NCBI GenBank assembly: GCA_015657535.1
Contig: JADHZB010000228.1
Location: 1 to 23,512, forward strand
Source of the DNA: Nephromyces sp. MM_2019
Taxonomy: Eukaryota; Apicomplexa; Aconoidasida; Nephromycida
DNA length: 23,512 nt
Direction of reading: 5' to 3'
The notes under the pieces are model-generated. The model was not told the DNA's origin. It saw only the letters and a list, made by a program, of their open reading frames with translations, and made no database searches. Positions within the stretch are counted from its first letter, which is position 1. Every line of letters begins with the position of its first letter. Positions 1-9,366 of this stretch are shown here, piece by piece. The position numbers and the translations under genes are program-made.

Positions 1-511
1 TTGGGGGTGGCCAGAAACAGTCCTAGAATTGTGCTTCCCCATCATGTAAGGGGAAACACCCCAGCCAACGGAGGTTTGCCCCTCATTCTGCGGGCCTGGG
101 GGGGGTACTCCAACACCACCAACTTCGAGGTTGCTCACTGCATTTTGTGTAGAGGAGTTACGATTAGGCATCCCTATAGTATCTGAATGGCTGGGAAGAA
201 AGTTCCTACCCTCTCCCTCCAAAGCCTCCCCAGAAGGCCTAGATGAGGGGTGGAAGGAACCACCCCCCATTGGAACATACCGCCCCCCCATCATACGGGG
301 GGGGTTTCTGGGAAAGAAATTGCCATGAGGGGGTGGGTTTGGGGGTGATACATTGAAACGAGGCTGACGAGGTGGGGGGCGCCAACCTTGAAAGGAGGCT
401 TCACTGGGATAGCCACTAGGGGGGATGTTACCCGGAGGGGGGGCTGTGGGGGGGTGCCCTCCTATTACTCGCCTAGAGTTATCCCCCATTACGTGAGGAG
501 GATGAGGTAGT
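1..511 (-). CDS. Proline/glycine-rich protein, internal exon, partial
   Basis: The minus strand is open without a stop from 513 to the left edge (171 codons), longer than any other frame in this part. The translation is rich in Pro, Gly, Asn and Arg, with pieces such as GGHPPTAPPPGN, NPPPHGNFFPRNPP and MMGGRYVPMGGG, typical of a disordered RNA-binding or splicing-type protein. The frame closes at a TGA (514-516). Just downstream of it, AG at 513-512 follows a pyrimidine tract (about 527-545, read on the minus strand), so I place a 3' splice site there and the exon start at 511. A Met at 489 could instead be a start. The gene continues beyond the window, so the family is unknown. Coding on this strand is seen; the function is not. 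Confidence 0.55.
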
Positions 512-1131
512 CTTCAAATTATATGTGAAAGAAAAAGCAAATGAACTTTGGAAAGTTAGGAGAATCAGCCCATAATGCAACTTTTTTTTAAACGGAGTGC
601 GTATGTGTGTTTTTTTGTGCGTATGAGCCTGTGTATGTGTGCAGTAGCGAAAGCTAATAGGGTAACTCCTTTTGACGCTATCAAGGGCTTCGTTGTGTGT
701 GGATTCCGGCTTCGTTAAGAAGGTAAAGCAGAAAGAGGAATGTCAATGAAGTGATTTTAAGGCGAAGTCTCCGAGATATATATGTGCGTGCGTATGGAGG
801 GAGCGGAGGTAATGTGTGTGTGCGGGCGGGAAGGTTGACTTTTGTGTGTCTATGGGGGACGAGCTAGAAGAGTGTGTGTCTGTTCTGGGAAGGTAGATGT
901 GTGTATTTATCTATGTATGTGTGCGTGTAGGAGGATTAACACTTCTATCTGTGCGCGTGTTTGTCGGAGGGGAGGAGGTCTTCTGTGTGCGTGTTTGTGG
1001 GAGAAGTTAGACCGAAATCTGTGTGCGTTTTTGGGTGGGGAGAAGTATTTGAGTGCTTGTGCTTGTGGGTTGAGCTAAATTGTGTGCATTCGTTCATGGG
1101 AGGGACTCAAATTAGCAAAGTGTGTGTTCGC
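512..1131. other. TG-rich non-coding stretch
   Basis: The + strand is dominated by TGTG/GTGCG runs, densest at 590-650 and 780-1100. Frames here translate to Cys/Val/Arg-rich low complexity and are not credible genes. It may be the upstream intron of the minus-strand exon at 1-511, or a spacer before the candidate gene at 1132. One short frame around 660-715 looks protein-like but has no convincing splice borders. Confidence 0.5.
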
Positions 1132-1616
1132 ATGAGCAAATTTGAAGATGCTTATCAGCAGGCTGTGTGCGAGAATTTTAAAGCGTTAAAGTATGCATTA
1201 TGTGCTGAGCCGTGAAAAAAGCGTGTGTTTGCGTGGACTGTGTGCGTGAGCAGATAGTAGCAGCACATTTTTCGGTATTTCTATTTTTTTTTAAATTGAT
1301 ATTCCTCCTGCATCTCTTCCTAAGGAAGCTACAAAAAGACTATGAAGAAAGCATCAAAACCAACATCGTGTTCTTTAAGAAAATTCTCGCTAAACATTCG
1401 TTGAAGATGCTTCTTCCTGTATTAGGGGTTTCTTCCTCTTTTATTAGGCGTTTCTTCCTCCTTCATTGAAGATGCTTCTTCCTCCTTTCGTTCGATGTGT
1501 CTTCTTCAGTCACTCGAGGTTTGCCCTCTCTAGAACTTGTATTAATGGCCTATACCAAAAAACCATTGAAATTGAGGCATATTGAAGATGATGAGAAGGC
1601 AAAAGACGTAGAATAA
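1132..1616 (+). CDS. Small three-exon gene, hypothetical (about 80 aa)
   Basis: Model: exons 1132-1166, 1325-1449 and 1534-1616, total 243 nt, in phase throughout. Exon 1 starts at an ATG (MSKFEDAYQQAV). Exon 2 follows a strong pyrimidine tract and AG at 1323-1324 and gives a charged helix (KLQKDYEESIKTNIVFFKK). Exon 3 follows CTCTCTAG and ends IEDDEKAKDVE before TAA. Exon 2 is the best supported. The donors at 1167 (GTGCGA) and 1450 (GTTTCT) are weak; a GTATTA donor at 1419 is an alternative that would shorten exon 2. A lysine-rich, partly hydrophobic small protein; no family recognised. The exon 2 border overlaps a duplicated 18-bp word (see findings), which makes the exact join uncertain. 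Confidence 0.35.
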
Positions 1617-2281
1617 GCTCCGAAAGAAGGGGAGATCCCCCCTTTTTTAAAAAAGCCAAAAACCCCAAATTATCGATAGAAAATATATTTAATTAGAAGG
1701 AAATATCTTTAGTTTTATGAAGATTGGATAATATGCAGAAGAGCTGGACGCAGGAAAATTGAAAAGAATGGATATTACTAGAAAGGAAATACTTTCATGA
1801 TAGGGGAGAAATAGCGATTTTTTTGAACATGAGGTAGCCGCGAATTTATAGCGGAAAGCAAAGCGGTGATCTTCGGAGTTAATTGCTAGGAAAGGTGGTG
1901 TTCTTTCATGCGCTGTATAGAGTTTATAGCGTTTGTGTGTGCGTGTTTATCTGTGTGTGCGTGTGTGCCACTCTGTGTGTGTGAGCATTACTCTGCGTGT
2001 GTGCGTGAGTATTTTTAGTATCACTCTGCGTGTGTGCGTTACTCCATGTTTGAGCGCTTGTATGTGTACATTACTGTGTGTGCATTGCTGTCTGTTCTGG
2101 TATTCGCGTGTGTGCATGCTGTATGTTCTAGTGTTTGCGGGTGTGTACACTGCAGCGTACTCCTGTGTGTGTGCATGTGTATATCTTAATACGGCAAGTA
2201 TTCTCATCTGCTCAAATCAGATTCTGTGTGTATGAACTGAGCATTTATAATCTCTGGCGTATGCCTAAGCTTTATACTCAC
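1617..2281. other. AT-rich spacer plus TG island
   Basis: From 1617 to 1930 it is AT-rich, with runs of C, T and A near 1635-1665 and no supported gene. From 1934 to 2240 the + strand is a TG-rich island. The minus strand of the island is open from 2207 to 1947 as a Thr/His repeat after a usable acceptor (CAG at 2210-2208) and could be a low-complexity continuation of the minus-strand gene at 2282-2593, but repeat DNA open by composition is the simpler view. Confidence 0.45.
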
Positions 2282-2593
2282 CAAAAGTTTGAAAATCCCC
2301 TGGGAAGCTCCTCCTAGATAAAGCATTAGCTGAAGCCAGCACCTCACCTCTTTGAAGGTATAAATTACCTCAGTATGATGAAAAACAGCCTCAAGTTTCA
2401 CTTTCATCTCCTCAAGTTGTAGTTTCCACAGAAAATAGCATCTTCGCTGCTTTCTTTTGCTGTATAATCAGTGTAATGGGCTGCAGAATGATGGTATGAT
2501 GTCTTCAATAATAGCCTATTTCCAGTTGTAAGTTAAACACACGTAGATAAGCTCATTAGTCTCTTACCTAGCCATACCCAAGAAATATGTCAT
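2282..2593 (-). CDS. Small spliced gene, hypothetical, 3' end unresolved
   Basis: Exon 1 is 2593-2568, starting at an ATG (MTYFLGMA plus two bases) that has an in-frame TGA just upstream, and ending at a strong donor GTAAGA. The 108-nt intron ends TTATACAG. Exon 2 is 2459-2282, one base into the codon, so the phase matches and completes Ser. It reads KRKQRRCYFLWKLQLEEMK and on through an amphipathic helix, and ends at a strong GTGAGT donor at 2281. A second possible donor (GTAATT) lies at 2368. Later exons would lie below 2282 in the TG island and are not clear. The N-terminus is basic and the middle helical; no family recognised. It is divergent from eL27, and 805 bp separate the two start codons. 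Confidence 0.4.
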
Positions 2594-3397
2594 AATGACT
2601 CACTTTGCCTAATCTCACAAACATACTGATATTACATGGCAGCAAGCCAGAAATCTGTAGAAGCACAGAGTGGGTATCTAAGCATCACGACAATTTGCAC
2701 ACATGGTAATGCACGTACACGACAATCCTTCACATGGCACTGTTGCGTATGTCAACTTATCTAGGTACTCCAGTCGTAGCACCTTTATTAAAAAGTATCT
2801 GCTTCGTTGCTGCACACACACCCATCACCCTCTTCATCTGCACTTCACACACAGAATCCTTACTGAGATTTATAGTCTAACCTTGACTTATCTACTCCAC
2901 ACTTATACGTGTAACTTATGCTCATACGTATAATCTGCCCTCACATATCGCCCCTGAACTCACACACAACCCAAACCTTAGCACATGACCCTGATCCTCA
3001 CACCCAACTGCCTTCCTCAGACAGGAACGACAGCAACCCTTACACACACAACCCCCACCATCACAAATCCTCTATCTCTCCCCGATGAGCACACCGCAGA
3101 CACACAAGCACAGCAGTTTGCATCCCGCGAAAAGTACACACAAACTATACGGCGCCGCCGCGATTGAAACTAAACCCCCCCCCAATCTTCCGCTTGTTTA
3201 TTCTGCTTCAGCTAGTACCTCCGCTTCATACCCCTGCAATCTACCTCCCCCCCTTCCCCTCTCAGAAAGCGCTTCTGCTCGTATCCAAATCTCAAGTCAT
3301 TCTGCTTCCAAATCAACTTCCTCCTGAATATTTTGAATGTTCAGCCTGCACACCCTCTTTCTGTGTTGGATTCTACGTAATACTTACCGTTTTCAGG
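2594..3397. promoter_or_regulatory. CA/pyrimidine-rich upstream region of eL27
   Basis: No supported gene. The + strand is strongly CA- and C/T-rich from about 2810 to 3330, opposite in bias to most islands in the window. It lies between two divergent start codons and so probably holds both promoters. A pyrimidine tract with CAG at 3394-3396, two bases before the eL27 ATG, looks like a 3' splice site, so eL27 may have a leader intron ending here. No clear TATA box or named motif was found. Confidence 0.4.
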
Positions 3398-6199
3398 ATG
3401 GTTAAGTTGTAAGTTATCACTTGTGTGTGTGTGTGTGTGGTATGGGAGGACTCACTCGTACTCTTCAATATAGCGCGTTCGCGTAGAGGCTGATGATTTG
3501 GTGGCTATTTTCACATAAAAAGCAGTTTTATTCCTATTTTACCTTTTTCTTCTTTGGATAATGCGATTTGTTGTATGTTTAACCAGTCTGAAGCGGGGGG
3601 GGGTTCATCTTTTGTAGGTTTAGTACGTTGAATGATGGGCTTTTCTGCGCTGGAAAAATGTTAATAAGAAGCAGCATCTTGTGTATGTAGGATGGGTAGG
3701 AGAATATCACCATGAGGAAAAGTGGTATTCTATAGAGGTTGATTAGATGAATTACTTTGGGGGGTAAGTAGAAGTTGCTGCGTAGCCCCCACTGAGAACC
3801 TGCGCATCATGTTGATTGCTTTGTGTGCGTAACTTTTTTGATGCTACAATGTATGGTATTCATAGACAGAGCTGGAGAGAACAGTAGGATAAGAAGTGAA
3901 GATTCAGTATGTGCATTGCTATGTAATGCACAGCAACACACACATACCAACACACACCAACATGCGGCGACGCACACATACCAACACACACCAACATGCG
4001 GCGACGCACACCAACAAATATTTTGTGAGAGATTTTCTTGCAAATCTTAGTCACCACTTTGATATAGTTAAAAAGAGGAAGCAGAGGACCATTTTTAGAT
4101 GATGATACTTTCTTTTTAATGATTATTAGCTCTGGTGGGCTTGCTTTCTCCTAGGTGGATAATTGAGTGGTGCATATGTGACTATGCTTGAATAGTCGAG
4201 ATCTTACTTATCTAATATTTTCTTGCTCATGACTCTGAGTTATCTTCCGAATTAAAATGTTTTAGCTTGGTTTCCATGGTATGAAGAAGAGGGGAAATTT
4301 CTCCGTTTTATTGTGAGTTTTGGCTCCAGGTAGTTTATTATCAAAAACCTTGTGTGTTTCTGCCTGAAATAAAGCCTGAATTACTTATATTTTTGCTCAG
4401 GCTAAAGAACGGTCGTATTGTTATAGTCCTGAATGGCAGAATGGCCGGAAAGAAGGGAGTCATTCTCAACTGCAGTGATTCCGGCTCAAAGGACCGTTCA
4501 TATGGTTACTGCCTGGTTGCAGGTGTGGAGAAGGCTCCGCTGAAAGTGAACCGCAAGATGTCTCTCAAGAAAATTGAGAAGAGGAGTCGTGTGAAGCCTT
4601 TTGTTCGTTACTTGAACTACAATCATATTATGCCGACAAGGTAATATTTGCGATTGAAATATGTGATGTGTATGCATTCTAGTTGTTGGGTGGGTTTTGC
4701 CTCTAGTGGATGTGCATATCTTACGTGTTTGTGTGGGGGGGGGTTCGGGAAGGAATTAATTCTTTCTTTGGGGGTCTTTGAGGGAAATTTCCCCCTCCTG
4801 TGAGGTGGGATGCTGGAAATTTCATCTCCCTGGGGGAAGGAAAGTTGAATCTGCACCTTTTTCAATTTCTTTGATAAATGCATGGCTGATTCTGTTCAAC
4901 ATTGAATGTGTGTCTTGTATGAAGCTTCTTATAAGTGGGTATGAGCTGCATGGCTGCAGTTGTTTTTCCATTATGTGCTCTTATTTTTTGAGTGAAATTT
5001 TCTGTTGATTCGTGATTGTTGTAAATCTTTTAGAGCAGCGGTATGTTTTCTTTTTGTGTGTGCCGTTTTTTAGCTCTTCAAGGGCTGGGGTAGTAGCTTC
5101 TGTATTTGTAGAAATTTTTTGAATAACGACTATTCTTTGGCTCACTGGTCAGGTATATGATGTCAACGGACTTTGATTTTGGAGTGAATCTTTCTGAATC
5201 CCTGGATGAGTTATCTAAAAGGACTTTGAAGCAAGCCACCAAGAAATTCTTCCAAGAAAAGTAAGTGCCTTTTTTTTTGCCGAATTTTAGCTAATGCGTA
5301 TTTATACATTTGATACTCCATTATTTGAAGATCTGTTTTATTTTTCCTCTTCGTGAAGGAATAAAATCTGATTTCCGGCCATGCATCATAGTAGTTCGCT
5401 TGTTAGATAGTACCGTTGAGGGAGAAACGTCAAATTTGGTGTTAAATTGCATTTTGGCTGCAGAAAAAGCACCAATTTTATGGATATATTTCTCTCGTAT
5501 CCGTGTACATGTTTTTTTCGCTTACATTGTGTGCCCTGCGCGATCTCTAATCTGCCACGGTTGATGTGTGCTTGGCAGTGTTATAATTTGTAGCGACCTG
5601 GCGATATACTCGGTAGCATGATTCTCTGAACCGTTGCGATTTGCTTACCTTGATTGAAGAAGCGTTTATTCGCGCCATTTACCTTTTAATAGTAAATCTC
5701 TAGTCTTAGTATTTGCTGCATATAAAGTGAATATTTTGAGTATCTAAAGCGCGAATGTAGAATAGTAGGAAGCTGCAGTTTTTGGTTGATTGCAGAAAAA
5801 ATTCTGCTTACCCCAAAGTGTGCGAATTAGATGGCCTCTTCAGAAAGTGTTTTTATTCTTACCTTACCTATTCACATTGGCACACGGATATCAGGGAAAT
5901 GCGGGAATTAGTCAACATTTTACTTGCTGGTGTGTGTGTTAAGCTTTTCAATACTCATCTGGTATAGATGATGATCTTAAATGTAGTTACTTCAAGTTAT
6001 TCAGCATTAAAGAAGCATGCTAATACCATGATCTTTTGAACTAGCTTTTGAAAACTTATGTTGAAGTATTTAGTTTTTTAGGTCCTTGTTTTATATTCAC
6101 AAAAAAAAAGTGTTTTGCAGGTTTGCGAGGCTGAAGACCGATAAGACGAGCAAGTACAGCAAGGATGTCCTTTTCTTGAAGAAGAAGTTGAGATTTTAA
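3398..6199 (+). CDS. RPL27: 60S ribosomal protein eL27 (L27e), four exons
   Basis: Structural protein of the large cytosolic ribosomal subunit. Exons: 3398-3408, 4401-4640, 5153-5260 and 6121-6199 (438 nt, 145 aa plus TAA). The first coding exon is only 11 nt (MVK plus two bases) before a perfect GTAAGT donor; the G at 4401 completes codon 4, giving MVKLLKNGRIVIVLNGR. Residues about 5-40 form the KOW-type segment (GRMAGKKGVIL). Then come the family signatures CLVAGVEKAPLKV, KRSRVKPFVRYLNYNHIMPTR and the C-terminal LKKKLRF. All borders are GT-AG with consistent phase (introns of 992, 512 and 860 nt). Length fits eL27 (136 aa in human, somewhat longer in protists). A longer frame beginning at 4354 is intron plus exon 2 and is not the true start. 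Intron 1 carries TG and CA repeats. Confidence 0.97.
3421..3439 (+). repeat. (GT)n microsatellite in eL27 intron 1
   Basis: An alternating GT tract begins 12 bases after the GTAAGT donor of eL27 exon 1. Close placement after a donor is where UG-rich RNA-binding splicing factors could act, but that role is inference. Confidence 0.8.
3942..4014 (+). repeat. Two-copy 34-bp tandem repeat in eL27 intron 1
   Basis: A 34-bp unit made of CA-type sequence plus the word CATGCGGCGACGC is present twice, perfectly, with the word at 3961 and 3995. A short CA-rich start of a third copy follows. Open frames here in several phases are a by-product of the repeat. Confidence 0.85.
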
Positions 6200-7170
6200 G
6201 GGGCAGTTAATGTGCGATCAATTGGAAGGGCCGAATTTTCAGCTGCACAGCCCACTCGTGTTTTGTGTATGCTTCTTGATTAGAATAGAAAGTTCTTAAC
6301 TGCAACGAGGCCGTTCGCTTGGCGTAGAATGTTAGCTTGCTGATAAATAGAAGGTAGTAACACCTGCTATTACGATGCATAAGTATGTTAATATTTGAGT
6401 CTTCAGTATGTAGCCCTTCTCTTTATTTATGCTTGTCTTGTCAAACTTAAGGCTTAAAATCGTCTTCTGATCTGAGGGTATCACAAAGAGTAAGGTTATT
6501 TTTACAGCAAGAATACCTCGTGTATGCTGCTTTTGTTGCCCACTGTGTAAAATGAGTATTCGGTCTTTTGTGATGGTTTTGTGCTATCTAGCTTGTACTT
6601 TGTGAATGATGCAATACTTGGCAAAATGTGCATCATCATGATACATAGTTGGGATTGAAACGAGCGGGTTTATTTCGCTGTTTGTGTATGCTGTGAGTTC
6701 ATGAAGGTTTTCACATTAGAGGCTAGTTTGAGCTATTTTGCTTCTCTGCCTTGTATGTAACGTTTGAACAGCAACTAGCGATTTGGCTCCTATATGTAGT
6801 ACGTAGCTTTTCTGGAAACGATTCAAACCTCTGGATATGTTGGTGGCACTGCTCTGAACTCTTGCGGTACTATGCTTTGCCGAGGTTGCTACCCGTTAGT
6901 CACATTTCATATACTACCATTTAATTCATTAATTGATTTACTGCCTGCAATTGGGCGCTACCCTGCGGTAAAAGGCGAAATTTTTTTACTCATTGCTACT
7001 AGCAAAATGTAGTACTCCGGATTGCTAGTGAGATCAAGTGCTTCAACTTGCTAAGCAGCAGCTTTAATATATTATTCCATCTAGATGTTATGCATTTGCT
7101 GACGTGGCGCTAGATTATCTAGATAGCTATTTTTCAGATTTGAACTCATCTTTACCACGGGCCCATTAAG
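6200..7170. other. eL27 3' flank and intergenic DNA, no gene seen
   Basis: AT-rich DNA with stops in all frames and no paired splice signals. It probably holds the eL27 3' untranslated region and the 3' end of the convergent gene that stops at 7171. No standard poly(A) signal was confidently placed. Confidence 0.5.
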
Positions 7171-8046
7171 CTAACCTTCAATCTCCCTCAAGTATAGCCT
7201 CTCTTGTGTTCGTGACTTTTCGAGCTCTTGTTTAAGTGCCCTATTTTCTGACTCGTAAAAGCGGCAGATTTTGTAGAGGTCAGCAGTTGTTTCCGCTGAT
7301 CCCTCGGACTTTGACTCTCTTTCGTTCCCGACTGACGGAATTTCACAGTTGACAATAGGGATGGGATTAAATCTGTAGGCGCAAGGGGGCAGTGTACTTT
7401 GTTGATTGATGTCTCCTCCAATGCGCACATGGATGTGTCTGCTAGTGACTTAGCCAACAAATCTAATCTTTTGGGTGCTACGTAAGCTTGTGCGTTGGAA
7501 GCTTATCGTGGTTACTTGGGTAGTGATGGCTCGAATTTGTGTTTATCTGGAACTTATGAACACTTGAGGTGTTTGGGAATGGGTATTAGTGTCTAGTGAC
7601 GTCATCTACCGCTTCTTCGCTTGGGAAGTTAGTTTTTAAAAAACATTTTGCCTTTCTAGAGACCTCTTGCGACACAGTATAATAGCATTGTGATGTGAAT
7701 GTCTAGTTAGGAGAATGTGCTTACTGTGAGAGATGATTTTTAGACGAGGAAGCTGCAGGGTGTCCGATATCATTCTTGGCAAGCTCCGAAGCAGTGAAAC
7801 CTGGGTCTGTACGCCGAAAAACATGAAATCCAGTTGTGGTATATCAATATATAGTCATGGAGGTGAGGGTGGTTTAGTTAAATTATAGCTGGGGCTTTAC
7901 TAACATGGGGATACCTTGGGTAGCGACAACCTTCCAGTCCCCCGTGTTTGTGATTCACGCATCCCAAATGTTGAAGGTATCATGGTAAATAGCTCGCGTA
8001 ACTTATAGGTGGTATGAATCACGTTTTGTAGAGTGCAAGATACCAT
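7171..8046 (-). CDS. Coiled-coil protein, three-exon candidate (152 aa)
   Basis: Model: exons 8046-7915, 7783-7725 and 7438-7171 (132+59+268 nt, 459 in all, in phase). It starts MVSCTLQNVIHTTYKLRELF; exon 1 ends CCCAAG before GTATCC. Exon 2 (LAKNDIGHPAASSSKNHLSQ) ends at a good donor GTAAGC. The last exon starts after CTAGCAG. The C-terminal part is the most convincing: ETTADLYKICRFYESENRAL continues into KQELEKSRTQERLYLREIEG before TAG, a charged heptad-like helix. The exon 1/exon 2 junction (acceptor at 7785-7784) is the weakest point. No known family. The plus strand is also open over the last exon because its codons are exactly antisense; I take that as a shadow. Confidence 0.5.
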
Positions 8047-8122
8047 GAAGAAACTTACTGGAATTCGTAACAGAGTTACAACTGTTGGATAAAATAAGCA
8101 AAAGCAGGAACTGTGAAGTTAT

Positions 8123-8668
8123 TCAGGATAAGCGATTCATTAGTTGTATTACTACTGGCATAATGCGTGTAACCGGAAAGCAGAATATCACAGGTGGACC
8201 AGTGCGCCATGGGGGGGTATCTTTGATTTGCTAGTATATCCAAGGCTTTTCTCTCAACCTTGGGCTAATAGTCTTTCCAATGGTAAGAAATCTTGTATCA
8301 TTGATACTAAACCCGGCAGAGGAAAGCGGGAAAGAACATGCAGCCTATTGTCGCGTTACACAAATTGCTGAGAAATCCCATTTTTTGTGGAGTTTGCCAC
8401 ACTCCCCTTTAGCGAACACATGCATTATTCATGATTCCTTCCTGCTTGTGGCCATGATTGTTACAAACCTTACACATGCCTTTACCATCACGTACAAATA
8501 TCACCTGCTTTAACAGAGTGCCTATTAAAAAACCCACTAAATGCTTTGCTAAAAAGGTGACAGCAACATGGTACTGTGCATGTTATGCTATTATAATAAA
8601 AGCCCACCTCGTGACTGCTGCATGCCCTTGGATTCTTCTCTCTGCTGCATCAAGGGAACTTCCACCAT
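8123..8668 (-). CDS. Compact five-exon candidate gene (101 aa), hypothetical
   Basis: Model: exons 8668-8608, 8573-8505, 8406-8362, 8291-8259 and 8220-8123 (306 nt). Four introns of 34, 98, 70 and 38 nt all interrupt after codon position 1, so every join is in phase. It begins MVEVPLMQQREESKGMQQSR, then VPCCCHLFSKAFSGFFNRHS, GECGKLHKKWDFSAI, YFLPLERLLAQ, and ends PVVIQLMNRLS before TGA. The Cys/His cluster CCCH is notable, but there is no full zinc-finger pattern. Several donors are non-consensus (GTGGGC, GTGTAA, GTTGAG), so individual joins may be wrong. The stop lies 76 bp before the next gene's ATG at 8046 on the same strand, suggesting tight head-to-tail packing. No family recognised. Confidence 0.38.
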
Positions 8669-8779
8669 TGCGGTTCTCACATGCAGTGTATCTATATGTA
8701 TACACAAGGCGGCTTAGTCTTGATTTACCCTTTTGCTATAAACTCAGGTCCTTGAAAAATATAGGGTTAGTTTAAGTGA

Positions 8780-9366
8780 TCAATTCCCAAAAGCAAAATA
8801 TTTATGCGGCAGAGAAATTTCTAAAGCATTTAATTTTCCTAGTAACGACCTGCAGGGCGTGCAGAATATATATACTGGCAAACTATGAAGGCTTGCTTAC
8901 TTGCCTTTATGAACCTCTAAGAACCCCTATGTTGGTGTATATACACCCGTGCTCATATCTGTCCACGAGAGGGCATAGCCGCAGTCATGGCTATTTTTAA
9001 TTCACTTGGTCTAGTTCAGCACTATTTTTGCATGTGAAGTATATTATTACGAAGGGAAATACTATTAAATGTATTATTTTCATGGCGACAATTCGATATT
9101 GGGAATATTATTTGAGCTTAAGTGAATGGGGTGACTTGCCGTAGCTGATACCAGCCGCCAGATTGACAATGTAGCACATTCATGACCCCTCACACTGACA
9201 ACACCACATATTGATTGCCTTACAGTAAACTAATGAGTATTTTATAAACGCGCGCACTTACCTTAGAAAAGAGAGGCAAGTTATAAATAATTTGAGATAT
9301 GCACAGACGCTTATATCTCTTAATAAAAGTCTGGTTTGGTGAGAATTGGGTAGTGGTACCTCGCTT
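8780..9366 (-). CDS. Terminal exons of a minus-strand gene, 5' end unresolved
   Basis: Three exons fit in phase: 9366-9262 (35 codons, after GCTTTGTAG, ending at a perfect GTAAGT donor), 8926-8901 (26 nt, ending at GTAAGC) and 8849-8780 (after CGCCCTGCAG, ending TGA). Translation pieces are TFIKRYKRLCISQIIYNLPL, GFLEVHKG and SLLGKLNALEISLPHKYFAF. Two of the three exons end at strong donors. A start codon was not found; another exon is needed upstream of 9366, possibly around 9420-9475. Unknown function, short and basic. The 335-nt gap between the first two exons could hide another exon. Confidence 0.3.

Noticed and set aside
2945..3330. Thr/Ser/Pro-rich + ORFs upstream of eL27
   Set aside because: Low-complexity translation of a CA/CT-rich region, overlapping in three frames and running into the eL27 start region.
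4354..4400. ATG at 4354 as start of a 96-codon eL27 ORF
   Set aside because: The bases before 4401 are the end of intron 1 (TTTTTGCTCAG). The true N-terminus MVKL comes from the micro-exon at 3398.
8409..8575. Minus frame ending CKVCNNHGHKQEG, resembling a zinc knuckle of a retroelement
   Set aside because: The C-x2-C-x4-H-x4-C spacing is not complete, no other retroelement domain is nearby, and another frame of the same exon fits the spliced gene in phase.
8458..9000. 181 codons on the + strand interrupted by a single TAA at 8773
   Set aside because: Composition is not protein-like throughout, and the minus strand offers better spliced models (8505-8668 and 8780-8926).
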